In this document: piece by piece, positions 31,056 through 41,700 of the stretch
Layout of the letters: every line of letters starts with the position of its first letter
Numbering within the stretch: the first letter of the stretch is position 1
Assembly: GCF_000026985.1 (NCBI RefSeq)
Contig: NC_017390.1
Span: 210,229 to 274,228 of the forward strand
Direction: 5' to 3'
Origin: Erwinia pyrifoliae DSM 12163
GTDB taxonomy: Bacteria > Pseudomonadota > Gammaproteobacteria > Enterobacterales > Enterobacteriaceae
DNA length: 64,000 nucleotides
The notes under the pieces: generated by a model
Databases searched by the model: none
The model's input: only the letters and a program-made list of their open reading frames with translations
What the model was told of the DNA's origin: nothing
Made by a program: the position numbers and the translations under genes

Positions 31056-31179
31056 CGTGGTTGTTGGCGATGTTATTTCCCCCCGTCGCCGTGAGTCCTT
31101 TCCTATCACTGACTGAAACGCATGTTTCCCGTGTTCAAGCGCTTTGTCCCCATAATCACCGCGAATTGGGAATACAGCT

Positions 31180-32139
31180 ATGCTGAGCGCATTTAAACTG
31201 GAAAAAAACCGTCTGACCCGCCTCGAACTGGATGATACCGATGCCAGAGACGATCTGAGCGAGTCCGTTTGGGTCGATCTGATTGAACCGGAAGAAGCCG
31301 AGCGCGCACGCGTTCAGGACGAACTGGGGCAGGTTCTGGCCACCAGCCCGGAGCTGGAGGATATCGAAGCCTCTGCGCGTTTCTTTGAAGATGAAGACGG
31401 GCTGCATATTCACTCCTTTTTCTTTTATGAAGATGCTGAAGATCATGCCGGTAACTCGACGGTGGCCTTCACCATCCGTGAAGGGCGTCTGTACACCCTG
31501 CGCGAGCGTGAGCTGCCGGCGTTTCGCCTTTACCGCATGCGGGCGCGCAGTCAAACCCTGATTGACGGCAATGCCTATGAGCTATTGCTGGATCTGTTTG
31601 AAACCAAAATAGAACAGCTGGCGGATGAGATCGAAACCGTCTACAGCGACCTGGAAAAACTCAGTCGGGTGATTATGGAAGGGAAGCAGGGTGATGAATT
31701 TGATGACGCCCTGTCGACGCTGGCCGGGCAGGAGGATGTCGGCTGGAAGGTGCGTCTGTGCCTGATGGACACCCAGCGTGCGCTGAACTTCCTGGTACGC
31801 AAGGCGCGTTTGCCGGGCAATCAGCTGGAGCAGGCGCGTGAGGTTCTGCGCGATATCGAGTCTCTGCTGCCGCACAATGAGTCGCTGTTCCAGAAGGTCA
31901 ACTTCCTGATGCAGGCGGCGATGGGCTTTATTAATATCGAGCAAAGCCGCATCATCAAGATCTTCTCAGTGGTGTCGGTGGTGTTCCTGCCGCCTACGCT
32001 GGTGGCATCAAGCTACGGCATGAACTTCGAGTTTATGCCGGAGCTGAAATGGAGCCTGGGTTATCCGGGGGCGATTGTCCTGATGATCCTCGCCGGGCTG
32101 GCACCTTATGCCTACTTTAAACGGAAAAACTGGCTGTAA
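31180..32139 (+). CDS. corA: Magnesium/cobalt/nickel transporter CorA
   Basis: CorA is the main constitutive Mg2+ channel of enterobacteria, a pentamer in the inner membrane. The 319-residue protein has a large cytoplasmic N-terminal domain and two C-terminal membrane segments; the selectivity motif GMN is at residues 280-282 in [10 protein letters not shown], and it ends KRKNWL. It is slightly longer than E. coli CorA (316) because of the region around residues 15-25. The gene lies behind a regulated leader (30941-31179). Confidence 0.98.
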   Translation: MLSAFKLEKNRLTRLELDDTDARDDLSESVWVDLIEPEEAERARVQDELGQVLATSPELEDIEASARFFEDEDGLHIHSFFFYEDAEDHAGNSTVAFTIREGRLYTLRERELPAFRLYRMRARSQTLIDGNAYELLLDLFETKIEQLADEIETVYSDLEKLSRVIMEGKQGDEFDDALSTLAGQEDVGWKVRLCLMDTQRALNFLVRKARLPGNQLEQAREVLRDIESLLPHNESLFQKVNFLMQAAMGFINIEQSRIIKIFSVVSVVFLPPTLVASSYGMNFEFMPELKWSLGYPGAIVLMILAGLAPYAYFKRKNWL

Positions 32140-32158
32140 ATCACCCGCACTGGCTTCG

Positions 32159-32629
32159 TCAACCGACCAGATAAGTGGCGCTGGCGCTGGCAATATGCAC
32201 GCCAGCGTCATTATGCAGTTCCACTCTGGCAACGGAGATCTTGTTACCACCGCGCAGCAGGCTGCTGCTGGCAATAAAGCGTTCCCCGCGCCCTGGCCGC
32301 AGATAATCCACCCGCAGATCGATGGTTCCCATGCGCGACATGCGCTGGCGCAGCTCGTCTTCATCAATGGCCTGTACGCGGGTCAACGCACCACTGACGC
32401 ACACCAGCCCGGCGGCCACGTCCAGCACGGAGGCGATGACGCCACCGTGCAAAATGGCCTGTGCCGCATTGCCGACCAGTCGGGGCCGATTAACCAGACT
32501 CAGCTGGGCAAAGTCGGATTCAAGGCGCTCCAGTTCCAGACCAAGAGCGCGATTAAACGGCATATCATAAACAAAAATCTTGCTAATCAAACGGCGCACG
32601 GCCGCCGGTTCCAGTGTCAGCGCGGACAT
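32159..32629 (-). CDS. yigI: Hotdog-fold acyl-CoA thioesterase YigI
   Basis: A PaaI/4HBT-type thioesterase; E. coli YigI hydrolyses medium- and long-chain acyl-CoA. The 156-residue protein has the [14 protein letters not shown] segment, the active-site helix of this family, and the conserved [16 protein letters not shown] strand. It converges on corA with a 19-bp gap. In E. coli yigF, yigG and rarD stand between corA and yigI; they are absent here. Confidence 0.92.
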   Translation of the reverse strand: MSALTLEPAAVRRLISKIFVYDMPFNRALGLELERLESDFAQLSLVNRPRLVGNAAQAILHGGVIASVLDVAAGLVCVSGALTRVQAIDEDELRQRMSRMGTIDLRVDYLRPGRGERFIASSSLLRGGNKISVARVELHNDAGVHIASASATYLVG

Positions 32630-32801
32630 GATAGCGGGGTTCCTTTGAACGCGTTCAGCGTAAAAAAGTAAAAGTTAGCCTTATTTTACGCTGGATTCTC
32701 AGTACTTGTTGGTTTCGGAAATCTGCACTCATGTTATAAGAATTTTCTGTGTAGAATGACGTGTTTTGATCCACCCTATCTGCTTTTGCTGGGAGAATAT
32801 T

Positions 32802-33680
32802 ATGGCTTTGCCGAAAGGATTGTCGGCAACAGCATTGCTGTTGCCGACGTTGGTCATGGCACAGGAAGCCTCGATCAAAGAGGTGCATGACAATACCGCA
32901 GTGCCTGGCAGTATTATTGCCAACCTGTTGGAAAAACATGATAACCCCTTCGTGATGTACCCTTACGAAAGTAATTATCTGCTGTATACCGATACCAGCA
33001 ACCTGAATAAGGAAGCTATCCGGTCTTACAGCTGGAGCGATAAAGCTAAGCATGATGAGGTGAAATTCCAGCTGAGCCTGGCTTTCCCGCTGTGGCGCGG
33101 TATTGCTGGCGACAGCTCGGTGCTGGCCGCCTCCTACACCCAGAAATCCTGGTGGCAGCTTTCAAATCGCGGCGCATCCTCACCGTTCCGCGAAAGCGAT
33201 TATGAACCGCAAATTTTCCTCGGCTGGGCCACGGACTACCGTTTTGCCGGATGGACATTGCGCGATGTCGAAACCGGTTTTAATCATCAGTCTAACGGCC
33301 GTTCTGAGCCAACCTCCCGCAGCTGGAACCGGGTCTATGCGCGCCTGATGGCGGAAAACGGCAACTGGCTGGTGGAAGTTAAACCCTGGTACCGTCTTCC
33401 AGAAAGTGAAAATAATGACGATAACCCGGATATCACCAAGTACATGGGGTATTATCGCCTGACGGTGGGTTACCAGTGGGGTGACAGCATCTTCAGCCTG
33501 AAGGGCAACTACAACTGGAACAGCGGCTACGGCGGTGCCGAGCTGGGCTGGAGCTATCCACTGACTGAGCATGTGCGCTTCTATACCCAGGTGTTCAGCG
33601 GGTACGGGGAATCCCTGATCGACTACAACCTCCGCCAAACGCGCGTGGGTGTCGGCGTAACGCTTAACGACCTGTTCTGA
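32802..33680 (+). CDS. pldA: Outer-membrane phospholipase A
   Basis: PldA (OMPLA) is a Ca2+-dependent beta-barrel lipase that removes phospholipids from the outer leaflet of the outer membrane. The 292-residue precursor has a 20-residue signal peptide ending VMA, then the mature [10 protein letters not shown]. The catalytic H162 and S164 lie in NHQSNGRS (H142/S144 in mature numbering), with N176 expected in SWNRVY. The protein ends in LNDLF, a barrel C-terminal Phe. ATG 32802 follows GGGAGAAT; an in-frame start 36 bases earlier would disrupt the signal peptide. Confidence 0.97.
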   Translation: MALPKGLSATALLLPTLVMAQEASIKEVHDNTAVPGSIIANLLEKHDNPFVMYPYESNYLLYTDTSNLNKEAIRSYSWSDKAKHDEVKFQLSLAFPLWRGIAGDSSVLAASYTQKSWWQLSNRGASSPFRESDYEPQIFLGWATDYRFAGWTLRDVETGFNHQSNGRSEPTSRSWNRVYARLMAENGNWLVEVKPWYRLPESENNDDNPDITKYMGYYRLTVGYQWGDSIFSLKGNYNWNSGYGGAELGWSYPLTEHVRFYTQVFSGYGESLIDYNLRQTRVGVGVTLNDLF

Positions 33681-33742
33681 GGTCACAGCAACCGGGTGGT
33701 GTTTCCCGGTTGAATTTATGTCATTGCATATATGGGGACAAT

Positions 33743-35575
33743 GTGTCTACGGCAGCAGTCATCAATAACGAAGCGCTGGCAGGCCAGGTATTGCGTGATA
33801 CCTTCGGCTATCAGCAGTTTCGACCGGGACAACAAACCATCATTCAGGAATCGCTGAACGGGCGTGACTGTCTGGTGGTGATGCCAACCGGTGGGGGCAA
33901 ATCGCTCTGCTATCAAATTCCGGCGCTGGTGCGTCAGGGGTTGACGCTGGTGGTGTCACCGCTGATCTCGCTGATGAAGGACCAGGTCGATCAGCTGCTG
34001 GCCAACGGGGTGGCAGCGGCCTGCCTTAATTCGACGCAAAATCGAGAAGAACAGCAAAATGTCATGGCTGGCTGTCGCAGCGGAACAGTGCGTTTGCTCT
34101 ACATTGCCCCTGAACGTCTGATGATGGACAACTTCCTTGAGCAGCTGACGCACTGCAACCCGGCGATGCTGGCCGTGGATGAAGCCCATTGTATCTCGCA
34201 GTGGGGCCACGATTTCCGCCCGGAATATGGCGCTTTGGGCCAGCTGCGTCAACGGCTGCCTGACGTCCCGGTAATGGCGTTAACGGCGACAGCGGATGAG
34301 ACCACCCGTAACGATATTGCCCGCCTGTTACAACTTAATGACCCACTGATTCAGATCAGCAGCTTCGACCGGCCGAATATTCGCTACACGCTGGTAGAAA
34401 AATTTAAGCCGACCGAACAGCTGCTGCGCTACGTCCAGGATCAGCGCGGCAAGTGCGGCATTATTTACTGCAACAGCCGGGCGAAAGTCGAAGATACCGC
34501 CGCCCGCCTGCAAAGCCGTGGTTTGAGCGTGGGGGCTTATCACGCCGGAATGGATAACGCTCACCGCGCTCATGTGCAGGAAGCATTTCAGCGCGACGAC
34601 CTGCAAATTGTGGTGGCAACGGTGGCATTCGGGATGGGCATCAACAAGCCCAACGTGCGTTTTGTGGTTCATTTCGACATTCCGCGTAATATCGAGTCCT
34701 ACTATCAGGAAACCGGGCGCGCCGGGCGCGATGGCCTGCCTGCTGAAGCCCTGCTGCTGTACGATCCGGCCGATATGGCCTGGCTGCGCCGCTGCCTGGA
34801 AGAAAAAACACAGGGGCCGCTGCAGGATATTGAACGCCATAAGCTGAATGCGATGGGCGCCTTTGCCGAGGCGCAGACCTGCCGCCGCCTGGTGCTGCTG
34901 AACTATTTCGGCGAAGGACGTCAGCAGGCTTGCGATAACTGCGATATTTGCCTCGATCCACCGCGCCGCTACGACGGCCTGCTCGAAGCGCAAAAAGCGC
35001 TTTCCTGCATCTATCGCGTGGGTCAGCGCTTTGGCATGGGGTATATCGTTGAGATCCTGCGCGGTGCCAATAATCAGCGTATTCGAGATATGCAGCACGA
35101 TAAGCTGCCGGTGTACGGAATAGGTCGCGATCTCAGCCATGAACACTGGACCAGCGTGCTGCGCCAGCTGATCCACCTCGGTTTGGTGACGCAGAATATT
35201 GCTATGTACTCGGCACTGCAGTTAACCGAAGCGGCTCGTCCGGTGCTGCGTGGTGACGTCTCCCTGTTGCTGGCCGTGCCGCGCCTGGTGAGCGTGAAAA
35301 CACGCAGCAGCAGCCAGAAATCCTTCGGCGGCAATTACGATCGCAAGCTGTTTGCCAAATTGCGCAAACTGCGCAAGGCGATTGCTGATGAGGATAATCT
35401 TCCGCCGTACGTGGTATTCAACGACGCAACGCTGATTGAAATGGCAGAGCAGATGCCGATCACCGCGTCAGAAATGCTGAGTGTTAACGGCGTCGGGCAC
35501 AAAAAGCTGGAGCGCTTTGGCAAGCCGTTCCTGTTGATGATTAAAGAACATATCGACGGCGGTGACGAAGAGTAA
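33743..35575 (+). CDS. recQ: ATP-dependent DNA helicase RecQ
   Basis: RecQ is a 3'-5' helicase of the RecF recombination pathway. Walker A MPTGGGKS is at 47-54, the DEAH box in [12 protein letters not shown], and motif VI in [10 protein letters not shown]. The four zinc cysteines are in the stretch around residues 380-405, and a C-terminal HRDC domain (about 530-605) is complete. GTG 33743 gives 610 residues, near the usual 609, and is preceded by GGGGACA. The frame stays open to 33710, but the extra 11 residues have no match. Confidence 0.96.
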   Translation: MSTAAVINNEALAGQVLRDTFGYQQFRPGQQTIIQESLNGRDCLVVMPTGGGKSLCYQIPALVRQGLTLVVSPLISLMKDQVDQLLANGVAAACLNSTQNREEQQNVMAGCRSGTVRLLYIAPERLMMDNFLEQLTHCNPAMLAVDEAHCISQWGHDFRPEYGALGQLRQRLPDVPVMALTATADETTRNDIARLLQLNDPLIQISSFDRPNIRYTLVEKFKPTEQLLRYVQDQRGKCGIIYCNSRAKVEDTAARLQSRGLSVGAYHAGMDNAHRAHVQEAFQRDDLQIVVATVAFGMGINKPNVRFVVHFDIPRNIESYYQETGRAGRDGLPAEALLLYDPADMAWLRRCLEEKTQGPLQDIERHKLNAMGAFAEAQTCRRLVLLNYFGEGRQQACDNCDICLDPPRRYDGLLEAQKALSCIYRVGQRFGMGYIVEILRGANNQRIRDMQHDKLPVYGIGRDLSHEHWTSVLRQLIHLGLVTQNIAMYSALQLTEAARPVLRGDVSLLLAVPRLVSVKTRSSSQKSFGGNYDRKLFAKLRKLRKAIADEDNLPPYVVFNDATLIEMAEQMPITASEMLSVNGVGHKKLERFGKPFLLMIKEHIDGGDEE

Positions 35576-35597
35576 TCTCTGCGGCGCAGGTCACGAA

Positions 35598-35632
35598 AAA
35601 GCAGGCTGCTGGCGCGCAGCCTGCTTTTTTTA
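35598..35632. terminator. Bidirectional terminator between recQ and rhtB
   Basis: A 10-bp stem AGCAGGCTGC / GCAGCCTGCT with loop TGGCGC is flanked by A5 on the left and T7 on the right, so it can end both converging transcripts. Confidence 0.88.
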
Positions 35633-35633
35633 T

Positions 35634-36257
35634 TCAGGCAATTCGTCTTGCTGAGGCCAGCAAGGCGCCTACCGCCATAAACAGGCCGCCGAAGATGCGA
35701 TTCAGTAACCTCATCTGATGCGGGCCTTTAATCCACGCTGAAATACGTCTTGCCAGCGTGGCGTAACCCATCATAACAATGATATCGACTACCACCGTGG
35801 TTACCCCCAGCACCAGGTACTGCATGGCCTGCGGCTGATGTGGCAGGATAAACTGCGGGAAAAGTGCCGCCAGGAAGACGATACTTTTCGGGTTGGTCAG
35901 GTTCACCATCACCGCACGTTTAAACAGCTGACGGCGCGGCATCGCTGCGGCCAGCGCGTTCAAATCAATGGCTCCGGCAGATCGCCACTGCTGAATGCCC
36001 AGCCACACCAGATAAGCCGCCCCGGCCCATTTCAGGATCTCAAAGGCCAGCAGCGATTGGGAGAACAGCGCGCCTAACCCGATACCGACCAGCACGATGT
36101 GCAGCGACAATCCCACCTGCAGGCCAGCAATAGAGGCGACAGCGCCGCGATAACCGTGGCTGATGCCGGTGCTCATGGTATTAATAGCACCAGAACCCGG
36201 CGACAGGCTTAAGATGAGGGTTGTTAACAGATAGGCCAGCCACCATTCAGTCGTCAT
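35634..36257 (-). CDS. rhtB: Homoserine/homoserine lactone efflux protein RhtB
   Basis: A LysE/RhtB-family inner-membrane exporter, with about six hydrophobic segments in 207 residues. It begins [26 protein letters not shown], with the family's conserved [10 protein letters not shown] loop, and [18 protein letters not shown] in the middle. The start at 36257 is chosen because it matches E. coli RhtB; the frame stays open a further 41 codons. In E. coli its paralogue rhtC lies between recQ and rhtB; there is no rhtC here. Confidence 0.93.
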   Translation of the reverse strand: MTTEWWLAYLLTTLILSLSPGSGAINTMSTGISHGYRGAVASIAGLQVGLSLHIVLVGIGLGALFSQSLLAFEILKWAGAAYLVWLGIQQWRSAGAIDLNALAAAMPRRQLFKRAVMVNLTNPKSIVFLAALFPQFILPHQPQAMQYLVLGVTTVVVDIIVMMGYATLARRISAWIKGPHQMRLLNRIFGGLFMAVGALLASARRIA

Positions 36258-36368
36258 GGTAAAACTCCCGGAAAACGCTCGATTGTGACACAATACGTTA
36301 TTGTCTAACGCCTTGCTACGGGTAACTCTGTCCCTGCTGAGAGAAGTACCCTTTGTGGAAAACGCCTG

Positions 36369-37361
36369 ATGGAACTGCACCAGAAAAGCTGGTTAACGCG
36401 TGAAAAAGCCTTTGCGGCTTTTGCTACCGGCCCGTTGCTGGATTTCTGGAAGCAGCGCGAAGAGGGCGAGTTTGCCGGGGTGGCAGACGTACCGATCCGC
36501 TACGTCCGCTTCATCTCACCGCAGCATGACAAGGTTATATTATTGTGTCCGGGGCGCATTGAAAGCTATGTCAAATACCCGGAGCTGGCCTACGACCTGT
36601 TCCATAGTGGATATGACATTTTCATTATCGATCATCGCGGGCAGGGGCGATCGGGCAGGCTGCTGAAGGATTCACATCGTGGGCACGTCGTGGCGTTCGA
36701 AGACTACGTTGACGATCTGGAAACGCTGTTTTTACAACAGATCGTCACGCGTGACTATCGCCATCGCTACGCGCTGGCGCATTCGATGGGCGGGGCGATC
36801 CTCGCCCTGATGCTGGTACGACAGCCAGCGGCCTTTGCTGCGGTGGCGCTGGCTTCGCCGATGTTTGGTCTTTTTCTACCGATGCCTTTATGGATGGCGC
36901 GCCGCATTCTCAACTGGGCGGAAAAGCGCCCAACGGTGCGCGATGATTATGCGCTGGGAACCGGCAAGTGGCGTGCGCGCCCGTTTGCGGTAAACGATCT
37001 GACGCACAGCCGCGAACGCTATCGCCGCAATGTGCGCTTTTATGCCGACGATCCCGGCATCCGCGTTGGTGGCCCGACCTATCACTGGGTGCGCGAAGGC
37101 GTGCGCGCCGGGCAAAGCGTTTTGCGCCAGGCTGAACAGATCGCCACCCCGCTGCTGCTGCTACAGGCCGCCGACGATAAGGTCGTCGACAACCGCGCTC
37201 AGGATCTGTTCTGCCAGACGATGCTGGCGGCGGGTCGGCCCTGTGAGGGTGGCAAGCCGATGATTATTGAGGGTGCGCATCATGAGATCCTGTTTGAGAA
37301 GGATCGGATGCGCGCAGTGGCGCTTGAAGCCGTCCTCGCCTTTTTTGCCCGCCATGCCTGA
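36369..37361 (+). CDS. pldB: Lysophospholipase L2
   Basis: PldB is an inner-membrane-associated alpha/beta hydrolase that degrades lysophospholipids. The 330-residue protein has the nucleophile elbow AHSMGG near residue 140, the oxyanion region [19 protein letters not shown], and a C-terminal histidine in [11 protein letters not shown]. It is divergent from rhtB, with 111 bp between, and is followed by yigL. It is about ten residues shorter than E. coli PldB at the C-terminus. Confidence 0.95.
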   Translation: MELHQKSWLTREKAFAAFATGPLLDFWKQREEGEFAGVADVPIRYVRFISPQHDKVILLCPGRIESYVKYPELAYDLFHSGYDIFIIDHRGQGRSGRLLKDSHRGHVVAFEDYVDDLETLFLQQIVTRDYRHRYALAHSMGGAILALMLVRQPAAFAAVALASPMFGLFLPMPLWMARRILNWAEKRPTVRDDYALGTGKWRARPFAVNDLTHSRERYRRNVRFYADDPGIRVGGPTYHWVREGVRAGQSVLRQAEQIATPLLLLQAADDKVVDNRAQDLFCQTMLAAGRPCEGGKPMIIEGAHHEILFEKDRMRAVALEAVLAFFARHA

Positions 37362-37421
37362 ATGGCCAGAATTAAGTGATTGGTGGGCGCTTCCCGCCAG
37401 CCAACATTAACCAGAGGTGTT

Positions 37422-38222
37422 ATGTACCGTATTGTTGCTTCAGACCTGGACGGCACGCTGCTGCTGCCAAACCACACGCTTTCCCCCTACGCCCGCGAAA
37501 CGCTGCAGCTGCTGACCGCTAAAGGTTTTCATTTTATCTTCGCCACCGGACGTCACTATATTGACGTGGCGCAGATGCGCGACAGCCTCGGCATTGACGC
37601 CTGGATGATCACCTCTAACGGCGCGCGCGTGCACAACACCGCCGGTGAGCGGGTGTTCAGCCATAATCTTGACGAAGATATCGCGCACGAGCTGTTTACC
37701 ATGCAGCATCATCATGCAGATATTTACACCAATGTTTACCGGGATGAAGAGTGGTTCCTCAACCGCCATCGCCCCGATGAAATGGATTTCTTCCAGGAGT
37801 CTGACTTCGCCTACCAGATTTATCAGCCGGGGCAGCTGGCCGCCGATGGCATCAGCAAAGTCTTTTTCACCTGCGCCATTCCTGAACTGCTCATGCCGCT
37901 GGAGCAGGCGCTGTTAGCGCGCTGGGGCGATCGGGTAAACGTCAGCTTCTCGCTGCCAACCTGTCTGGAAGTGATGGCAGGTGGCGTATCAAAAGGCCAC
38001 GCGCTGGATGCGGTAGCAAAATCCCTGGGTTATTCGCTGCGCGAGTGCATCGCTTTTGGTGACGGTATGAACGACAAAGAGATGCTGAGTATGGCGGGCA
38101 AAGGTTACATCATGAGTAACGCTCATCAGCGGCTGAAGGATGTACTGCCAGAACTGGAGGTGATTGGTTCAAATGGCGAACAGGCGGTGCCGCACACTCT
38201 GCGCCGACTGTTTGACGTTTAA
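37422..38222 (+). CDS. yigL: HAD-family sugar / pyridoxal phosphatase YigL
   Basis: A Cof-type HAD hydrolase (subfamily IIB). E. coli YigL dephosphorylates pyridoxal phosphate and sugar phosphates and is up-regulated by the SgrS small RNA to relieve glucose-phosphate stress. The 266-residue protein has motif I VASDLDGTLL, motif II ITSNGA, K in GGVSKGHAL, and motif IV FGDGMNDKEML. ATG 37422 follows AGAGGTG; the upstream extension to 37380 lies in the spacer after pldB and is not conserved. Confidence 0.95.
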   Translation: MYRIVASDLDGTLLLPNHTLSPYARETLQLLTAKGFHFIFATGRHYIDVAQMRDSLGIDAWMITSNGARVHNTAGERVFSHNLDEDIAHELFTMQHHHADIYTNVYRDEEWFLNRHRPDEMDFFQESDFAYQIYQPGQLAADGISKVFFTCAIPELLMPLEQALLARWGDRVNVSFSLPTCLEVMAGGVSKGHALDAVAKSLGYSLRECIAFGDGMNDKEMLSMAGKGYIMSNAHQRLKDVLPELEVIGSNGEQAVPHTLRRLFDV

Positions 38223-38320
38223 GAAAATCGGTAAGTGCTCTGTACCGACGAGTGACGTCTGCCGCCGGCCTGACAACCGGATTTAACAGGCAGAGAGTTT
38301 ATTCTATGCCTGTTGTCGCG

Positions 38321-39667
38321 TTAAATTGCGCGGAGATGCTCCTTGTGTTTCTTCTCACTGAGCATGGTGAGAATGAGCAAAATAACCGCCAGCACACAGC
38401 CACCGACCATAATGATAAAACCGCCATTCCAGCCGAAGCCGTCGACGGTGTAACCGACGATGGCGCTGGCGGCGACTGAACCGCCCAGATAGCCAAACAG
38501 CCCGGTGAACCCCGCCGCAGTGCCCGCCGCCTTCTTTGGCGCCAGCTCCAATGCATGCAGGCCGATCAGCATCACCGGCCCATAAATCAGAAAGCCGATA
38601 ATCATCATGCAGGCCATGTCCACGCCCGGGTTTCCGGCCGGATTCATCCAGTACACCACGGTGGCGATGGTCACCAGCACCATAAAGAACACCCCGGTCG
38701 CGCCACGATTGCTTTTAAATACCTTGTCCGACATCCAGCCGCATAGCAGGGTGCCGGGAATACCGGCGTATTCATAGAAAAAGTAAGCCCATGAAGATTT
38801 ATCAAGGGTGAAGTGTTTCACCTCTTTCAGGTAGGTCGGCGACCAGTCGAGGATGCCGTAACGCAACAGATAGATAAACACGTTGGCCAGCGCGATATAC
38901 CACAGCAGCTTGTTGGGCAGGATGTACTGCTTAAAAATCTGCTTAGCGGTAAGCTCTTCTTCATGCTTTTCGTCGTAATCAGGCGGATAGTCATTTTTGT
39001 ACTCCTCAATCGGCGGCAGGCCGCATGATTGCGGGGTATCACGCATCAGCGCAAAGGCGAAAATGGCCACCACGATAGCGCCAAAGGCAGGCATATACAG
39101 CGCGGCTTTCCAGTCGTTGAACCAGGCCATGCCCAGCAGGAACAGTAACGGAGGAATACCGCCGCCAACGTTATGCGCACAGTTCCATACTGATACGATG
39201 CGGCCGCGCTCTTTCTGTGACCACCAGTGCACCATGGTGCGCCCACAGGGGGGCCAGCCCATGCCCTGAAACCAGCCGCACAGAAACAGCATCACGAACA
39301 TCACCATAATGCTCGATGTTGCCCAAGGCACGAAGCCCATAAACAGCATTACCACGGCGGCAAGGATCAGTCCGGCAGGTAAAAATACGCGTGGGTTGGA
39401 ACGGTCAGAAACCGAGCCCATAATAAATTTAGAGAATCCGTAGGCGACAGAAATACCCGAGAGCGCAAAGCCGAGGTCACCGCGTGAAAAACCCTGTTCA
39501 ATCAGGTAAGGCATCGCCAGCGCGAAATTTTTACGCACCAGATAGTAGGCGGCATAACCGAAGAAGATGCCCAGAAAGATCTGCCAGCGCAGCTTGCGGT
39601 AGAGCGGGTCGACGCGGGAGCCATCAACGCGGGGTTGATGCGCGGCGGGTTTGAATATGCTTAACAT
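38321..39667 (-). CDS. glpT: Glycerol-3-phosphate/phosphate antiporter GlpT
   Basis: GlpT imports glycerol-3-phosphate in exchange for phosphate and is also the route of fosfomycin entry. The 448-residue MFS protein has 12 expected membrane segments. The substrate arginine R45 is in [12 protein letters not shown] and the second arginine in [11 protein letters not shown]; the signature [20 protein letters not shown] is intact. The N- and C-halves match E. coli GlpT throughout. It is alone here: no glpQ partner follows, and in E. coli this slot (yigL-metR) holds the biotin transporter yigM/bioP instead. Confidence 0.96.
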   Translation of the reverse strand: MLSIFKPAAHQPRVDGSRVDPLYRKLRWQIFLGIFFGYAAYYLVRKNFALAMPYLIEQGFSRGDLGFALSGISVAYGFSKFIMGSVSDRSNPRVFLPAGLILAAVVMLFMGFVPWATSSIMVMFVMLFLCGWFQGMGWPPCGRTMVHWWSQKERGRIVSVWNCAHNVGGGIPPLLFLLGMAWFNDWKAALYMPAFGAIVVAIFAFALMRDTPQSCGLPPIEEYKNDYPPDYDEKHEEELTAKQIFKQYILPNKLLWYIALANVFIYLLRYGILDWSPTYLKEVKHFTLDKSSWAYFFYEYAGIPGTLLCGWMSDKVFKSNRGATGVFFMVLVTIATVVYWMNPAGNPGVDMACMMIIGFLIYGPVMLIGLHALELAPKKAAGTAAGFTGLFGYLGGSVAASAIVGYTVDGFGWNGGFIIMVGGCVLAVILLILTMLSEKKHKEHLRAI

Positions 39668-39823
39668 TTAAGCCTCCCGAGGCTCAGAGACTGACATTCC
39701 TGGTGAAATGTGGCGCAGAGGAACAACATGCTGCCGTGAGGGGCCATCATGTTTCATTCCGCGCACAGACCAGGGAGTACCAGGGAATTTGACTGTGAAG
39801 AAGGGCGCAAATGTTACATTTTT

Positions 39824-39842
39824 ATGACACTATCTGTGTCAT
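39824..39842. promoter_or_regulatory. Palindrome upstream of glpT
   Basis: ATGACAC-TATCT-GTGTCAT is a perfect 7-bp inverted repeat with a 5-base spacer, 157-175 bases before the glpT start. It could be an operator of unknown regulator; it does not fit the CRP pattern and I could not fit it to GlpR. Confidence 0.4.
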
Positions 39843-39877
39843 TAAAAGGCCGCATATCGTCTTGATTGAATGCTGTT

Positions 39878-39895
39878 TTGTGATTTTTGTCACGA
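39878..39895. promoter_or_regulatory. CRP site upstream of glpT
   Basis: TGTGA-TTTTTG-TCACG (39879-39894) matches the CRP consensus TGTGA-N6-TCACA at 9 of 10 positions. It lies about 220 bases before the glpT start, in the 370-base interval 39668-40037 between glpT and the yehS-like stop; no gene is visible in that interval. glpT is CRP-activated in E. coli. The distance is long, so the true promoter may be upstream of the near region or a second CRP site may exist. Confidence 0.6.
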
Positions 39896-40037
39896 TAATT
39901 GCGCGGGCAAACTTTATGGTTTCGTTTGATGAGTGGTTTTGTTCTAAAAGGAATGCTTTGCAGGCAGGGAGTTTGTGTGGACAAGCGAAAATGATTAACG
40001 CCATACGATGACGTTAATCAGTGACAGAATATTGCGC

Positions 40038-40508
40038 TTATTTTTTAGCCGGGCGGATTTTCATCGTCAGGCCTTTAAGGAAATTACGCAGGATCTGATC
40101 GCCGCATTCACGGTAGTTTTTGTGTCCTGGCTTGCGGAAGATCGCCCCAATTTCTGACTGACCTACCGCAAAATCAGCGCTTTTTAACAGCTCGATGATA
40201 TCAGTGGTTTTCAGATTGAACGCCACGCGCAGTTTTTTCATCATGATGTTATTGGTCATTTTGCGCTCGATGGAAGGGGCGGGTGCGTCCTCGCTTCTGC
40301 CACGGCGCTCAAAAATCAGGCCATTAAGAAAGTAACCCATGATGACATCGGGGCAGGGGCGATAGTCTGGCTCATCCTCTTTTTTCAGGAAGCTGTGCAC
40401 TTCGGCTTCGGTGACTTCGCTCTCTGCCAGCGCCAGAATGCTTACAACTTTCGCATCGCTTAAATTCAGCATGTATCGCACGCTGCGCAGGACGTCATTA
40501 TTGGTCAT
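40038..40508 (-). CDS. yehS: DUF1456 protein, YehS-like
   Basis: A 156-residue protein built of two similar DUF1456 halves (about 1-70 and 80-150), each with a run like NDVLRSVRYML and MKKLRVAFNLK and ending in a conserved F(L)NGL or FLKGL. Function is unknown. It matches E. coli YehS in length and pattern, although E. coli yehS is elsewhere in the genome. ATG 40508 follows AGAGAG at good spacing; an open extension of 17 residues upstream is not family-like. It is followed on the same strand by glpT 370 bp later. Confidence 0.9.
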   Translation of the reverse strand: MTNNDVLRSVRYMLNLSDAKVVSILALAESEVTEAEVHSFLKKEDEPDYRPCPDVIMGYFLNGLIFERRGRSEDAPAPSIERKMTNNIMMKKLRVAFNLKTTDIIELLKSADFAVGQSEIGAIFRKPGHKNYRECGDQILRNFLKGLTMKIRPAKK

Positions 40509-40611
40509 AAAAACTCTCTTCAGTGAAACTGTTGCAGTGCGCGCAGTATACCCCTTCATTCCCGAAGCTGCATCCCGGTAAACAGCCGCCAGCTAAATGC
40601 CGACGGTTGAC

Positions 40612-41550
40612 TCAGACACGGTGATCAGAAGGGAGGGGCGTTCCGGGACGTGACGCATTGCGTACCCGTGGTAAATTATCGCATGCGTGCTGACGCGCGG
40701 ATCGGGTAAACGCCTCAATGACAGGTTGACGTTGTTCACCGTCGCGAACTGCGGCATACAGCCGGCTCCACAGGCCATCGCCCAGCGCTTTAGTGACCAC
40801 CAGGCCCTGGTGTTCAAAACTTTCCACCACCCAGTGAGGCAGGGCAGCGATACCCATTCCGGCTGAAACCATCTGAATTAACAGCAGGGTATTATCCACG
40901 CTTTTCAGCGCCGGACTGACGCCTGCAGGCTGTAGGAAATGACGCCAGATATCCAGGCGCTGACGCTGCACCGGGTAGATCATCAGCACTTCGCTGGCGA
41001 GATCTTCCGGAGAGATCGTCGCCTTTTGCGCCAGAGGATGGTCGGGAGCCAAGACCAGACGCACTTCAAAATCGAACATCGGCGAATAGAACAGCCCACT
41101 GCGCGGCAGAATATCGGATGTCAGAACGACGTCCAGCTCGCCCTGTTGCAAGGCTGGCTGCGGGTCAAAGGTGACGCCGGATTTAAAGTCCATCACCACC
41201 TGTGGCCAGCTTTGACGGAATTCGTTGAGCGCCGGAGTCAGCCACTGAATACAGCTGTGGCATTCAATGGCGAGACGCAGCGTGGTTTGATGCGGTTCGT
41301 GGCAGGCCTGTAACGCCTGCTGTATCTGTGGCAATACCTGCTCAGCCAGCTGTAGCAGGACTTCCCCTTGTGGCGTTAAACGCAGCGGCTGGCTTTTACG
41401 CACAAACAGTCGGAAACCCAGACGTTGTTCCAGGTCGCTGAACTGATGTGACAACGCCGACTGCGTTTGGTGAAGCTGGGCGGCAGCGGCGGCCAGCGAG
41501 CCGGTATTTTGCAGAGCCTGAAGCGTTCGCAGGTGTTTGAGTTCGATCAT
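40612..41550 (-). CDS. metR: LysR-type regulator MetR
   Basis: MetR activates metE, metH and other methionine genes with homocysteine as co-effector. The 312-residue protein has the N-terminal helix-turn-helix (about 18-37, [18 protein letters not shown]) and a C-terminal effector domain. It is divergent from metE, as is usual, with 150 bp between, which holds both promoters. Length is a few residues below the E. coli 317. Confidence 0.96.
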   Translation of the reverse strand: MIELKHLRTLQALQNTGSLAAAAAQLHQTQSALSHQFSDLEQRLGFRLFVRKSQPLRLTPQGEVLLQLAEQVLPQIQQALQACHEPHQTTLRLAIECHSCIQWLTPALNEFRQSWPQVVMDFKSGVTFDPQPALQQGELDVVLTSDILPRSGLFYSPMFDFEVRLVLAPDHPLAQKATISPEDLASEVLMIYPVQRQRLDIWRHFLQPAGVSPALKSVDNTLLLIQMVSAGMGIAALPHWVVESFEHQGLVVTKALGDGLWSRLYAAVRDGEQRQPVIEAFTRSARQHACDNLPRVRNASRPGTPLPSDHRV

Positions 41551-41558
41551 GAGAGTCC

Positions 41559-41639
41559 TTCACATCGACAGTGAATATTTTGCGCTTGTGGTTAATACAG
41601 TACCTGCGGATTATAGCGGTGTAAACATCTGGACGTCCA
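41559..41639. promoter_or_regulatory. metR-metE control region with MetJ-like box
   Basis: ACATCT-GGACGTCC (41625-41638) resembles two adjacent MetJ met-boxes (consensus AGACGTCT), about 62 bases before metE. TTCAC-N7-GTGAA at 41559-41575 is a perfect short palindrome just before metR, and could be an operator; it does not exactly fit the MetR pattern TGAA-N5-TTCA. Confidence 0.5.
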
Positions 41640-41700
41640 AATGAATATCGAGCGAATCAGGACGTGTTCAGCTAACGATTAATTTAAAGAGGCACAACTG

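Noticed and set aside
34328-35176. 282-codon minus-strand frame within recQ
   Set aside because: Antisense shadow; the recQ frame is complete and conserved across the same bases.
39811-40011. 66-codon frame in the glpT upstream region
   Set aside because: Overlaps the CRP site and palindrome, lacks a good ribosome-binding site and has no family resemblance.
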